Assembly: GCA_963843525.1 (NCBI GenBank)
Contig: CAWJKM010000007.1
Span: 310,001 to 374,000, forward strand
Length of the DNA: 64,000 nt
DNA from: DATJPR01 sp963843525
GTDB lineage: Bacteria; Bacteroidota; Ignavibacteria; UBA10030; UBA6906
Reading direction: 5' to 3'
The notes under the pieces are model-generated. The model had not been told where the DNA came from and did not search any database. It saw only the letters and a list, made by a program, of their open reading frames with translations. Below, one piece after another: positions 18,800 through 27,167 of the stretch (the first letter of the stretch is position 1; every line of letters begins with the position of its first letter). Made by a program: the position numbers and the translations under genes.

Positions 18800-20021
18800 A
18801 CCGGGAGGCTCGCGGGATCTCGTCCCGCCGGCCGGATTGAGAACATCTTCGGGCGTCATCCTCTTTAAGGTGATGCTCGGGGCCTTTTACCTGTTTCTCC
18901 CCTCTGAATTCTTTTCCATTGCGGTCAATTCCCTCATGCTGGGGGTGATGGCTCTCTGCTGGGCGGCCATCATGATCGTGGAACGGAAGATCTTCCTCGT
19001 CCGAACCCCTTTTGATTGGTTTTTCCTCGCGTATGTGATCATCCAGATAATCGCCACGGTCTTTTCATCCGACCCGGGGCAGTCCTTGCTGTTCTCCAAG
19101 CGTCTCCTGCTCATCGGCATTGTGTATTTCATGACGACATGGATCACGACCGAGACTCTTGCGAAGCGCTTGATGACGATCCTTCTCGGTGCGGCGGTCG
19201 CGGTTGCGATCTGGGGTGCGATCAAACTCGTCATTGCGCAACCCGGAGAGATTGTCCGGCTGGGCATATTCCAGTTCTACATGACGACGTCGGAACTGAT
19301 GATGGTTGCCCTCCTCATGCTGCTCCCGTTTGCCGCTGTTCCCGGTGTCCCGCGCCGGGTACGCATGGGAGCGCTGATCGGCGTATTTCCGATCGTCTTT
19401 GCACTGTACGCGACGGTGACGCGCGGACCGCTGATTGCAGCGGTGGTGGGTGTCCTGGTGATCGCTCTTCTGGTGAACCGCAAGCTTCTCCTTTTTCTCC
19501 TGGCGGGACTGGTTCTGATCATGCTTGTCGCCTCGCCGTACGTCGCGGGACGGCTGGAAAGCATCACCAATATTCACCATCACGACAATATGACACGGCT
19601 CATGCTGTGGCGTATCGGGCTTGAGAGCTTCCGGGAACATCCACTGGTCGGAGTCGGCGATATCGATCTGGGCAAGCTTATCGCAGAGCACAAACGCCCC
19701 GACGATCCCCTGGAACCGCTCGGCCATATGCACAACATCGCGATGCAATTTCTTGTCACGCACGGAGCAATCGGGTTGACCGTGGTCCTTGCAATGTTTG
19801 CAGCGATCATCATTGCCGAAGCGAGAATCTACCGGCGGGTGCGGTCGGACTGGTTCGGGAGGGCGGCGCTCGCAGGTTCGATTGCCGTGTTTGTGGGATT
19901 CCAGATTGCAGGTGTTACGGAGTGGACGTTCGGTGACCAGGAGGTGGTCATTCTGTTCTGGATTTCTGTCGGGTTGGCGCTCGCAGTCAACAATCTCATA
20001 CCTGAGACCGACAGCAGGTAA
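18777..20021 (+). CDS. O-antigen ligase/polymerase family membrane protein (Wzy_C)
   Basis: A 414-residue integral membrane protein with about 10-12 helices. The large periplasmic loop (about residues 270-330) carries the family hallmark SFREHPLVGVG and a downstream H-x-H-N (HMHNIAMQFL), seen in WaaL/Wzy-type enzymes. Such proteins join O-antigen to lipid A-core or polymerise glycan chains. Ligase and polymerase cannot be told apart here. The start ATG lies within the exporter gene. Confidence 0.85.
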   Translation: MVSNSVSEPGGSRDLVPPAGLRTSSGVILFKVMLGAFYLFLPSEFFSIAVNSLMLGVMALCWAAIMIVERKIFLVRTPFDWFFLAYVIIQIIATVFSSDPGQSLLFSKRLLLIGIVYFMTTWITTETLAKRLMTILLGAAVAVAIWGAIKLVIAQPGEIVRLGIFQFYMTTSELMMVALLMLLPFAAVPGVPRRVRMGALIGVFPIVFALYATVTRGPLIAAVVGVLVIALLVNRKLLLFLLAGLVLIMLVASPYVAGRLESITNIHHHDNMTRLMLWRIGLESFREHPLVGVGDIDLGKLIAEHKRPDDPLEPLGHMHNIAMQFLVTHGAIGLTVVLAMFAAIIIAEARIYRRVRSDWFGRAALAGSIAVFVGFQIAGVTEWTFGDQEVVILFWISVGLALAVNNLIPETDSR

Positions 20022-20024
20022 TCT

Positions 20025-20780
20025 ATGGCGACCCTCACGGTGGTGACCCTCACCTTGAATGAAGAAAGGAACATCCGGGAGTGCCTGGAATGCGTCCGCT
20101 GGGCCGATCAAATCATCGTTGTCGATTCAGGAAGTACAGATGGAACCGTGGCTGTGGCGCAGACATTCACCCCCGAGGTATTCCAGATCGAATGGAAGGG
20201 GTATGGACAGGCGAGAAATGTGGCCCTGGAACATGCGCGGGGTGATTGGATCCTTTGGCTTGATGCGGATGAACGTATCCCCCTTGCGCTCGCACAGGAG
20301 ATTCAAACCGTTCTTCAGGATGATGCTCGCAGTGTTGCCGGGTACGAGGTTGCGCGGAGGGCCTACTTCCTCGGAAAATGGATCAAACACTGCGGTTGGT
20401 ATCCCGGCCGGATTGTGCGGTTGTTCCGTCGCGGGAAGGCGCGGTTCAGCGAGAGCCTCGTGCATGAACAGCTCTTGATTGACGGGCCCGTCGCACGGTT
20501 GCAGAACGACCTTCTGCATTATACGGATTCGGACCTGGATCAGTATTTCTGGAAATTCAACCGCTACACCTCACTCGCCGCACAAGACCTCCACGCGGCC
20601 CGTCGGGATGCGGGCATGGCCGATCTTCTCCTGCGCCCGCCGTTTATGTTTTTTAAAATGTTCGTCCTCCGGCTGGGATTTCTCGACGGACTCCACGGAT
20701 TCATTCTTTGCGTTGTTTCTGCAGCGTACGTGTTTGTGAAATATGCCAAACTCTGGGATCTCAACCGTTCCACCCGGTGA
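20025..20780 (+). CDS. Family 2 glycosyltransferase (LPS core type), paralogue
   Basis: A 251-residue GT2 enzyme similar in layout to the one at 16143-16964: VVTLTLNEERNI at the N-terminus, VVDSGSTDGT near 35 and DADERIP near 76, with a conserved W-x-K-H-C-G-W-Y-P segment near 123. Two related transferases around an exporter and a ligase suggest sequential sugar additions. It starts 3 bases after the ligase gene. Confidence 0.86.
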   Translation: MATLTVVTLTLNEERNIRECLECVRWADQIIVVDSGSTDGTVAVAQTFTPEVFQIEWKGYGQARNVALEHARGDWILWLDADERIPLALAQEIQTVLQDDARSVAGYEVARRAYFLGKWIKHCGWYPGRIVRLFRRGKARFSESLVHEQLLIDGPVARLQNDLLHYTDSDLDQYFWKFNRYTSLAAQDLHAARRDAGMADLLLRPPFMFFKMFVLRLGFLDGLHGFILCVVSAAYVFVKYAKLWDLNRSTR

Positions 20781-20793
20781 AAGGATTGCTGCC

Positions 20794-21108
20794 ATGGAGC
20801 CCAAGGAAAAACATCAAATCCTCTTTATGCATCTTGTCCTCTCGCTGCACTCCGCTACAATGCAGCAGCTCGGCAAGGTGAAGAACCCACTGACCGATAA
20901 AATCGATCGTGACCTGAGTGGGGCGCAAGGGTCAATAGAAATGCTGGAAATGCTCAAGGAAAAGACCCGGGGAAACCTCGCCGAGGAAGAAACGCGATTT
21001 GTGGACCAGGTGCTGCAGGAGCTCAGACTGAATTACGTTGATGAAGCTGCGAAACCCGAGCCTCCTTCGGGGGAAGGCAGTGCTCCAGCCGGGGAACCAA
21101 AGGCATGA
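20794..21108 (+). CDS. DUF1844 domain protein
   Basis: A 104-residue protein. The core (HQILFMHLVLSLHSATMQQLGKV, then an IEMLEMLKEKTRGNL helix) matches DUF1844, a small all-helical family of unknown function found in many bacteria. I chose the ATG at 20794, after the upstream glycosyltransferase stop; an earlier in-frame ATG at 20743 is inside that gene. The C-terminal 20 residues are low-complexity Pro/Glu/Gly. It overlaps nadK by 4 bases (ATGA). Confidence 0.8.
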   Translation: MEPKEKHQILFMHLVLSLHSATMQQLGKVKNPLTDKIDRDLSGAQGSIEMLEMLKEKTRGNLAEEETRFVDQVLQELRLNYVDEAAKPEPPSGEGSAPAGEPKA

Positions 21109-21984
21109 GACTTGCCATCAGCGGAAACCTCGAAAAGTCCGGACTCCGAAAAACTGTCGGCGCGCTTGTGCGCCAGTTGGACAGTCTCGGGATGGATTAC
21201 GCGGTGGACCGCCGGATTGCGGAACTTCTCGCCGCAGTGGACGAAGCAATCCCCCCATCGCACGTTCGCGATTCGGCGACGTGGCTTGCGGGAACGGACA
21301 TCCTCGTGGCACTGGGCGGAGACGGAACGATCCTGGCGGCAGCAAGAGAAGTGGGCGAGCTTGCGATCCCGATTCTCGGGGTGAACCTGGGGAAGCTGGG
21401 ATTCCTCGCCGAAGTGACTCCGGAAGACCTGTCAAGCGCGATCCGGGATCTCCACGCGGGGAATTTCAGGATCGAGGAGCGTCTCGTGATCGAGGCGACC
21501 TCCCCGTCAGCCCCCGGGAAAACCCTTTTTGCAGTCAATGACGTTGTGGTCGACAAGGCCCGATCGTCGCGGGTCATCGACCTGGAAACGCACATTGATG
21601 GGGAGTACGCCGTCAGCCTATCGCGGAGACGGCCTGATCATTTCAACTCCGACAGGCTCGACCGCCTACGCGCTCTCGAACGGGGGTCCGATTGTGACGC
21701 CTGCAAGTCGTGTCTTTGGCATAACGCCGATCTCGCCCCACACGCTCAGCGGACGTCCGCTCATTATCCCTGAAACCAGTCACATCAAAGTCATCGTGCA
21801 TTCCTCAAATGACGAGGTGCTCGTCTCCGCCGATGGGCAGACGCAACTGCCTCTTCCTCCTCCTATCGAACTGAACGTCCGGAAAGCAGGCTACACAGTC
21901 CGACTCGTCAAACGAACGGACCGGACCTACTTCGATGTACTGCGTGCAAAACTGCACTGGGGAAGGAATCCAAGAAGCCGGTAA
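21105..21984 (+). CDS. nadK: NAD kinase, interrupted by a +1 frameshift
   Basis: Phosphorylates NAD to NADP. The first frame (21105 to about 21617) holds the GGDGT motif (LVALGGDGTILAAA), a conserved NLGKLGFL and the NDVVV segment. The +1 frame (about 21619-21984) continues with YRGDGLIISTPTGSTAY and the C-terminal domain. Skipping one C at 21617-21618 joins AVS to YRGDG exactly where the family is conserved. NadK is essential in most bacteria, so a sequencing or assembly insertion is the simplest explanation. Restored length is about 292 residues, normal for the family. Confidence 0.9.
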
Positions 21985-22066
21985 AGGGGGGAAAGGGAGA
22001 AGGGGAGAAGGGGAGAAAGGGAGAAGGGGGGACTCAGGGACTTGGAGACTTGGAGACTGGGGGAGT
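21985..22066 (+). repeat. Purine-rich low-complexity tract (period ~8)
   Basis: Just after the nadK stop the plus strand runs almost entirely in G and A, with a GGGGAGAA-like unit repeated about five times, then GACTTGGA-like units. It leads directly into the 7-bp-period tract that follows. No coding signal. Confidence 0.75.
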
Positions 22067-22210
22067 GTATACTGTGAACCGATTACTGAGAACTGTTCCA
22101 GCTATATGCCACTGTTTACTGTCTACTGTCCACTGTTCCCTGTCCCCTGTTCACTGTTCACTGTCCACTGTTTACTGTCCACTGTTTACTGTTCACTGTC
22201 TACTGTCCCC
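22067..22210. repeat. Heptanucleotide tandem repeat, unit ACTGTYY
   Basis: From 22111 to 22210 the sequence is about 14 consecutive 7-base units of the form ACTGTYY (ACTGTTT, ACTGTCT, ACTGTCC, ACTGTTC); degenerate units extend back to about 22067. On the minus strand the unit reads RRACAGT. It fills the gap between two convergent genes and stops right at the TGA of the minus-strand lipoprotein gene. All three frames read through it, but the translation is only a 7-residue repeat, so it is not a gene. Confidence 0.9.
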
Positions 22211-22618
22211 TCAATTATTCTTCGCGCCTTCAGCAACCCACGTTCGGATGCCGTTGATCTGATTGTCATTCAACCGATTTGTCGTCGGCGGCATGCGGTT
22301 CCCGATACTTCCCTGAATACTCAGAATAAGAGTACTCTGGTCAGGCTTGCCTGCCACAACGTAACCGGGATATTCAAGCACGATATTGTAGTAGGTGGTG
22401 AGCTTCAACGGGCTCTGATTTTGGCCGTCGTCGTGACAGCCGACGAGCGCACACGCCTGATTAAACAGGGGTTGTACCTGGGCCGAGTAGCTTACCTTGT
22501 TGGGAGGGAAAAAGATATTTGACGGGCTGTCACCTGTTGCCAGCCCCGGATTCACATCTTTGCAGCCGTTCAGGACGGAGACAAGAAGTCCCGCGCACAC
22601 CCAGATCGCTTTCTTCAC
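22211..22618 (-). CDS. Lipoprotein with cytochrome c-like CxxxxCH motif
   Basis: A 135-residue protein with a lipoprotein signal (lipobox VLNGC, Cys19). It has the layout of the small 'planctomycete cytochrome C' type domains common in FCB genomes: VQPLFNQAC near the middle, a CALVGCHD motif and a MPP segment (NRMPPTTNRL) that could supply the axial Met. The spacing C-x4-C-H differs from the usual CxxCH, so haem attachment is uncertain. It is the last gene of a minus-strand operon and overlaps the DUF4013 gene by 4 bases. Confidence 0.75.
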   Translation of the reverse strand: MKKAIWVCAGLLVSVLNGCKDVNPGLATGDSPSNIFFPPNKVSYSAQVQPLFNQACALVGCHDDGQNQSPLKLTTYYNIVLEYPGYVVAGKPDQSTLILSIQGSIGNRMPPTTNRLNDNQINGIRTWVAEGAKNN

Positions 22619-23289
22619 ACCAACACCTCGCCGCCCTTCTTTACATAATCAAGATACAATAATCCATGGAGAAATGCCGAGACCAGGTAGACGTAGAACA
22701 GCGTCACGAGGACCCCGACAACCAGTCCAAGCAGTCCGAGGCTGCCCAGCGTTTGTACCCCTACCGCGAGAAGTGCCACGACCAGAGTGCCTTCCCGGTC
22801 ACGTTTAAACGTTCGAAAGATTGCACCGATATCCAGCGCATCCGAAATTCTGCCTCGTGCCGCGAACCGGAATGCGATGATGGGAGTAAGCAGTGACAAG
22901 AGGATCCCGTAGGGAAACGCAATGAGGGCAAACGCAAACACATAGATGGACGCGGCGAATGCGACCGACGTGGATTGCTCGTTGACCGCGGCGAGGGCCA
23001 TGATGACAATCATGGGTATCGCAAGAAGGATGAGCGGCAACGCATACAGGAAAACGACGACTGCGTACTTCACCCCAACGATCAATTTCACTCCCAGATC
23101 ATTCCAGGCAGGCAGGGGGGAAGGTTCCTTCCGCATCACGCGTTGAGTCAATTCCACATAGTACCCGGCGAGAACAAAGAAGCCGAGCCCCGTCAAGCAG
23201 AGAAGGACGACGAGAGCGCCGATAACAAATTTCTGGCCCCAGTGGGGGTCCTTGAACGGCGCGCTGAAAGCAAGACCGATGTCGTTCAT
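22615..23289 (-). CDS. DUF4013 family membrane protein
   Basis: A 224-residue integral membrane protein with about six hydrophobic helices. The N-terminal region (a phenylalanine/proline-rich start, then GYYVELTQRVMRKE and the LPAWNDLG segment) is characteristic of DUF4013, whose function is unknown. It overlaps the upstream nucleotidase (23286-23289) and the downstream lipoprotein gene by ATGA, so all three are probably one transcript. Confidence 0.8.
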   Translation of the reverse strand: MNDIGLAFSAPFKDPHWGQKFVIGALVVLLCLTGLGFFVLAGYYVELTQRVMRKEPSPLPAWNDLGVKLIVGVKYAVVVFLYALPLILLAIPMIVIMALAAVNEQSTSVAFAASIYVFAFALIAFPYGILLSLLTPIIAFRFAARGRISDALDIGAIFRTFKRDREGTLVVALLAVGVQTLGSLGLLGLVVGVLVTLFYVYLVSAFLHGLLYLDYVKKGGEVLV

Positions 23290-24845
23290 TGTTGTCCCTG
23301 AAGTGGAGGATGGTCGGAGTGGATTGTAATGCGCCCATCGATGTGCGCATCGATGATCCCCTGTGTGTGGAACGCTTCGAGAATGATGTCGCGATCGGAC
23401 ATCAGTAAGTCCTGCATCGGAATCGACCCATGAATTCCCAGGAGAGCGTCCGCGTGTCCCGTAACATAATTATTCGTGGCGACACTGTAGGTACGCAATG
23501 GGTCAATTGGATTGCCGCCGACTGTGGAGGCGACGACCCGGTCACCTTTTTCCCTGGTTGTATCGATGGTGTACCGCAGCCCTCCCACCTGCATGAACTC
23601 GGCGGCCCCCATTGCCTGCCATTCGAGGATGTGAAGGAGGGTTGCTCCATCCACCTCAAACTTCATCACCGTATTGTTGAACGGATTGAGCTCCCAAAGA
23701 TCGCGTTCGGTGACCGGGCCGGCAGAAATATCCCGCCGGATACTCCCGGAGTTGACGAACACGACATCGGAGCCGGTCGCCGATCGGATCGCATCACATT
23801 CCCAATCGCCGACGTTGCTTTCGGCGGTGAGGGAGGTCTTCCAGTCGGCCGTCAGTGTTCCCACCATCTTGTTCAGCCGTGTGCTGACGCGGTTTTCGAG
23901 GTTTCGCACCGTCCGTGCCACGAGAGTATCCTCGGGGTAGGTGCCGGGAACAATTTCGATGAGTTTCCCCCGGTACGACGTAATCGAATCCGCATTCAGG
24001 TCCAGATCGACATCCAGCTTTCCAAGATACCAGCCATACGATCCCGCCTGAACTACGATCGTGTGGTTCTTCTTGATCGGGGAGAAGAGGGGCGTATGAC
24101 TGTGCCCGCCGACGATGATATCTATATCGCGACGTCGTGCGGCGAGGGCCGTATCGCGTTCAATTCCCATGTGGCTGACGACGACGATAAGCTGTGCCCC
24201 GTCTGTTCGTAAATCCCTGATGTGGACATCCAGGACGCTATCGACATCGAGCATCCTTGTACCGGCAAGATTCCCGCGAAGGGTGAGGATATCGAGGTCC
24301 GGCGGGAGGAGACCGATAAAGCCGACTTTGACGTTTCCAAAGGTCCGGAGGAGCTCAGGAGGCTCTATCGTTGCGTTGAGGGTGGAATCGAAGAGATTCG
24401 CAACCGTAATGGCATACCGGGCTTCCCGGAGCCGTTCCCGTAATGATCCGACACCGTAATCAAACTCGTGATTTCCCAGCGTGGCCACGTCGGGGTGAAG
24501 ATCGTTCATCAATGTAATCTGGGATTCACCTCTGGTGATATTCGAAATCGGCGTTCCCTGGAAATCGTCCCCTGCGTTTACGACTGCCACTCCATCCGTG
24601 CCGGCCCCGAAGTGGTGCAGGTAGGAAAGCAGCGCGACAGTTCCTCCGACCATGTGTTTCCTCGCTGTTCCGGTTCCGGAGTCGCGGTCCGTTACGGCGT
24701 AAGGAATGTTATGAGCGTGGAAGTCATTCCAGTGAAGAAACGTGAGGTGGGTCTCCGGGTGTAACGCCTCCGGTGGGGTGCTCCCGCATCCGGAGAAGGC
24801 AAGCGTGCTAAGAAGGAAAATACCGGCAAGGAGCTTCTGGCTCAT
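23286..24845 (-). CDS. Bifunctional 5'-nucleotidase/2',3'-cyclic phosphodiesterase family lipoprotein (UshA-like)
   Basis: A 519-residue exported enzyme starting at the ATG at 24843-24845. It has a lipoprotein signal ending AFSGC. The metallophosphatase half shows HWNDFHAH, NAGDDFQGT, LGNHEFD and GGHSHTP, which together form the dimetal site. The C-terminal 5'-nucleotidase domain (about 330-510) binds the nucleotide. It would hydrolyse extracellular nucleotides for phosphate and nucleoside salvage. The reading frame is open further upstream through the tRNA-Ala and repeat, but those codons are not protein-like. Confidence 0.92.
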   Translation of the reverse strand: MSQKLLAGIFLLSTLAFSGCGSTPPEALHPETHLTFLHWNDFHAHNIPYAVTDRDSGTGTARKHMVGGTVALLSYLHHFGAGTDGVAVVNAGDDFQGTPISNITRGESQITLMNDLHPDVATLGNHEFDYGVGSLRERLREARYAITVANLFDSTLNATIEPPELLRTFGNVKVGFIGLLPPDLDILTLRGNLAGTRMLDVDSVLDVHIRDLRTDGAQLIVVVSHMGIERDTALAARRRDIDIIVGGHSHTPLFSPIKKNHTIVVQAGSYGWYLGKLDVDLDLNADSITSYRGKLIEIVPGTYPEDTLVARTVRNLENRVSTRLNKMVGTLTADWKTSLTAESNVGDWECDAIRSATGSDVVFVNSGSIRRDISAGPVTERDLWELNPFNNTVMKFEVDGATLLHILEWQAMGAAEFMQVGGLRYTIDTTREKGDRVVASTVGGNPIDPLRTYSVATNNYVTGHADALLGIHGSIPMQDLLMSDRDIILEAFHTQGIIDAHIDGRITIHSDHPPLQGQQ

Positions 24846-24916
24846 TCGGGAGGACGTCCTCTTCCACAGAGAGGTGCAAGGTGATGGTCGATGTGGAATC
24901 TGGGTAGGCAGCATAC

Positions 24917-24960
24917 GAAATTCTGGATTCAGAACTCTGAATTCAGAATTCAGAATTTGA
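24917..24960. repeat. Heptanucleotide tandem repeat, unit AATTCAG
   Basis: Six 7-base units in a row (AATTCTG, GATTCAG, AACTCTG, AATTCAG, AATTCAG, AATTTGA). The tract lies between the start of the minus-strand nucleotidase and the 3' end of tRNA-Ala. Confidence 0.8.
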
Positions 24961-24964
24961 GGAG

Positions 24965-25037
24965 TGGAGCTGAGGGGGATCGAACCCCTGACCTCGTGAA
25001 TGCCATTCACGCGCTCTCCCAACTGAGCTACAGCCCC
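24965..25037 (-). tRNA. tRNA-Ala (GGC)
   Basis: A 73-nt cloverleaf on the minus strand. The acceptor GGGGCTG pairs with CAGCTCC and includes the G3:U70 pair that identifies tRNA-Ala; the discriminator is A. The anticodon stem CGTGA/TCACG closes the loop ATGGCAT, giving anticodon GGC. The T arm contains GGTTCGATCC. CCA is not encoded. Confidence 0.96.
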
Positions 25038-25209
25038 GCGAACTCGAAGAAATGGTACGAAAAAGCGGTTCAAAGTTCAATACTCTCGGGATGGTTTGTT
25101 TCTTTCCGCTGACCGGTGAACTGCAGGCGGAGAGCCCGGGGGTTCCGGAACTCAGCAACTCTGGAGGGGTTTTCTTATCATAGGCTTACCCACAACGTCC
25201 GTTCTTTCT

Positions 25210-26979
25210 ATGAGCATACTCTGGCCGTACCTCCGGCAGTATTGGAAATTGATCCTTCTCGCCCTGGGTCTTGCGGCGATTAATCAGATCTTCTCCTTTC
25301 TCGACCCCCTCATTTTTCGCTACGTCATCGATCGCTACGCGACGCGATTCAAGGAATATACCACCGGAGAATTTTTCCGCGGTGTATCGCTCCTCCTCCT
25401 CGCCGCCGTGGGCGTTGCCCTCGTTTCACGGGTGGCGAAGAACTTTCAAGACTACTTTATCAATGTTGTCACGCAGAGGCTGGGAGCCCAAATGTACGCG
25501 GAAGGGATTGCCCACTCCCTCCGCCTTCCCTATGCCACGTTCGAAGACCAGCGGAGCGGAGAATCTCTCGGAAAACTCCAGAAAGTCCGCACCGACGTCG
25601 AACGGCTCATCATGGGCAGCATCAACATTCTGTTCACGAGCGTCGTCGGCATCATCTTTGTCATGGTGTATGCCTTCACGGTGTACTGGGTGATCGTCCC
25701 TGCCTACTTTGCCACCGTCCCGCTGTTGGGAATTCTCAGCTCCGTCCTCAGCCGCAAAATCAAAACCATTCAGAAGACCATCGTTGCGGAAACCACCGCG
25801 CTTGCCGGCTCGACAACCGAATCGCTGCGGAACATCGAGCTGGTGAAGAGCCTCGGGCTTGCGGATCAGGAAATCGACCGGCTGAACGCGACGACAGACA
25901 AGATCCTCGCGCTGGAATTGAAGAAAGTCCGCTATATCCGGAGTCTGAGTTTTATCCAGGGGACGTCAGTCAACTTTCTGCGAACCTGCATTCTTTGCCT
26001 GATGCTGTATCTCATATTTGTGCAACTCATCACCGTGGGTCAATTCTTTTCACTCTTCATCTACTCATTCTTCATCTTCGGCCCGTTGCAGGAGCTCGGC
26101 AATGTGATCAACGTCTACCGCGAGGCGGAAGTCTCGTTGAATACATTTGCAGAAATTCTCCGAACGCCGATCGAACAGAAGCCGGCTTCTCCGGTACCCA
26201 TCGGAAAGCTTGAACGGCTGACGTTTGAAAAAGTGGCCTTCCGCCATCAATCGTCGACCCGGCACGCCCTCCAGGACGTCTCATTCCAGGTACGCGGCGG
26301 TGAGACGATCGCGTTCGTCGGCCCTTCCGGGTCGGGGAAGAGTACCCTGATCAAACTCCTCGTCGGATTGTACCACCCGGAAAGCGGCAACATCCTCTAC
26401 AACGGCGTTCCGGCGGATAAGGTCAACCTTGACACGTTCCGTGAACGAATAGGGTTTGTGACACAGGAAACACAGCTGTTCGCGGGAACGATCAGGGAGA
26501 ACCTTCTCTTCGTAAATCCCGGAGCGAGCGATGCAGAATGTCTCGATGTCCTCGAGAAGGCGGCATGTGGATCGCTCCTTTCCCGGGCGGGACAGGGACT
26601 CGACAGCATGATCGGAGAAGGAGGAGTGAAAGTGTCCGGTGGAGAGAAACAACGATTATCCATCGCCAGGGCTCTTCTCCGTCGCCCCGATCTCCTGGTA
26701 TTCGATGAAGCGACATCGTCCCTTGACTCCCTCACCGAGGGCGGAATCACGGAAACGATCCGGGCCGTTTCGAGCGGCGATGAGATGATCACGATCCTGA
26801 TTGCCCATCGTCTCTCGACTATTTTGCACGCGGACCGCATCTACGTGCTGGAGAAGGGGTCAATTATTGAACAGGGCAGGCATGAAGAACTTCTCGAACT
26901 CAAAGGATTGTACTTTGCGATGTGGAGACAGCAGGTTGGCGAGAGGATTGAAGGGGAAACAGGGGTGGAGGCAGCGTAG
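25210..26979 (+). CDS. ABC exporter (type I half transporter)
   Basis: A 589-residue half transporter with six transmembrane helices in the first ~320 residues and a C-terminal ATPase. Walker A GPSGSGKST is near residue 370, then the Q-loop VTQETQLF, the signature SGGEKQR, DEATSSLD and the H-loop AHRLST. It resembles multidrug/lipid exporters; the substrate is unknown. It stands alone: the 7-bp repeat tract begins within a few bases of its stop. Confidence 0.88.
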   Translation: MSILWPYLRQYWKLILLALGLAAINQIFSFLDPLIFRYVIDRYATRFKEYTTGEFFRGVSLLLLAAVGVALVSRVAKNFQDYFINVVTQRLGAQMYAEGIAHSLRLPYATFEDQRSGESLGKLQKVRTDVERLIMGSINILFTSVVGIIFVMVYAFTVYWVIVPAYFATVPLLGILSSVLSRKIKTIQKTIVAETTALAGSTTESLRNIELVKSLGLADQEIDRLNATTDKILALELKKVRYIRSLSFIQGTSVNFLRTCILCLMLYLIFVQLITVGQFFSLFIYSFFIFGPLQELGNVINVYREAEVSLNTFAEILRTPIEQKPASPVPIGKLERLTFEKVAFRHQSSTRHALQDVSFQVRGGETIAFVGPSGSGKSTLIKLLVGLYHPESGNILYNGVPADKVNLDTFRERIGFVTQETQLFAGTIRENLLFVNPGASDAECLDVLEKAACGSLLSRAGQGLDSMIGEGGVKVSGGEKQRLSIARALLRRPDLLVFDEATSSLDSLTEGGITETIRAVSSGDEMITILIAHRLSTILHADRIYVLEKGSIIEQGRHEELLELKGLYFAMWRQQVGERIEGETGVEAA

Positions 26980-26984
26980 GAAAG

Positions 26985-27127
26985 AAGGTAGGAAGTAGGA
27001 AGAAGGAAGTAGGAAGAAAGACAGTAGGCAGTAGGCAGTAAGCAGTAGGCAGAAAGCGGTAGGCAGGAAGCAGTAGGCAGTAAGCAGTAGGCAGTAAGCA
27101 GAATGCTGTGGGCAGTATGCAATAGCG
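26985..27127. repeat. Heptanucleotide tandem repeat, unit GCAGTAR
   Basis: About 20 consecutive 7-base units on the plus strand. Those from 26985 resemble GTAGGAA; from about 27020 they are GCAGTAG/GCAGTAA, with variants such as GCGGTAG and GCAGGAA. The core RCAGTRR matches the minus-strand reading of the tract at 22067-22210. The minus strand translates as repeats of a YCLLPTA-like unit in more than one frame, so the open frames there are a consequence of the 7-bp period. Confidence 0.92.
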
Positions 27128-27167
27128 GAATCGAATCTGACAGTTGGCAGAGACATCACGGGCATCC

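Noticed and set aside
22067..22210. CRISPR array
   Set aside because: The units are 7 bases, contiguous and without spacers, and no cas genes are present.
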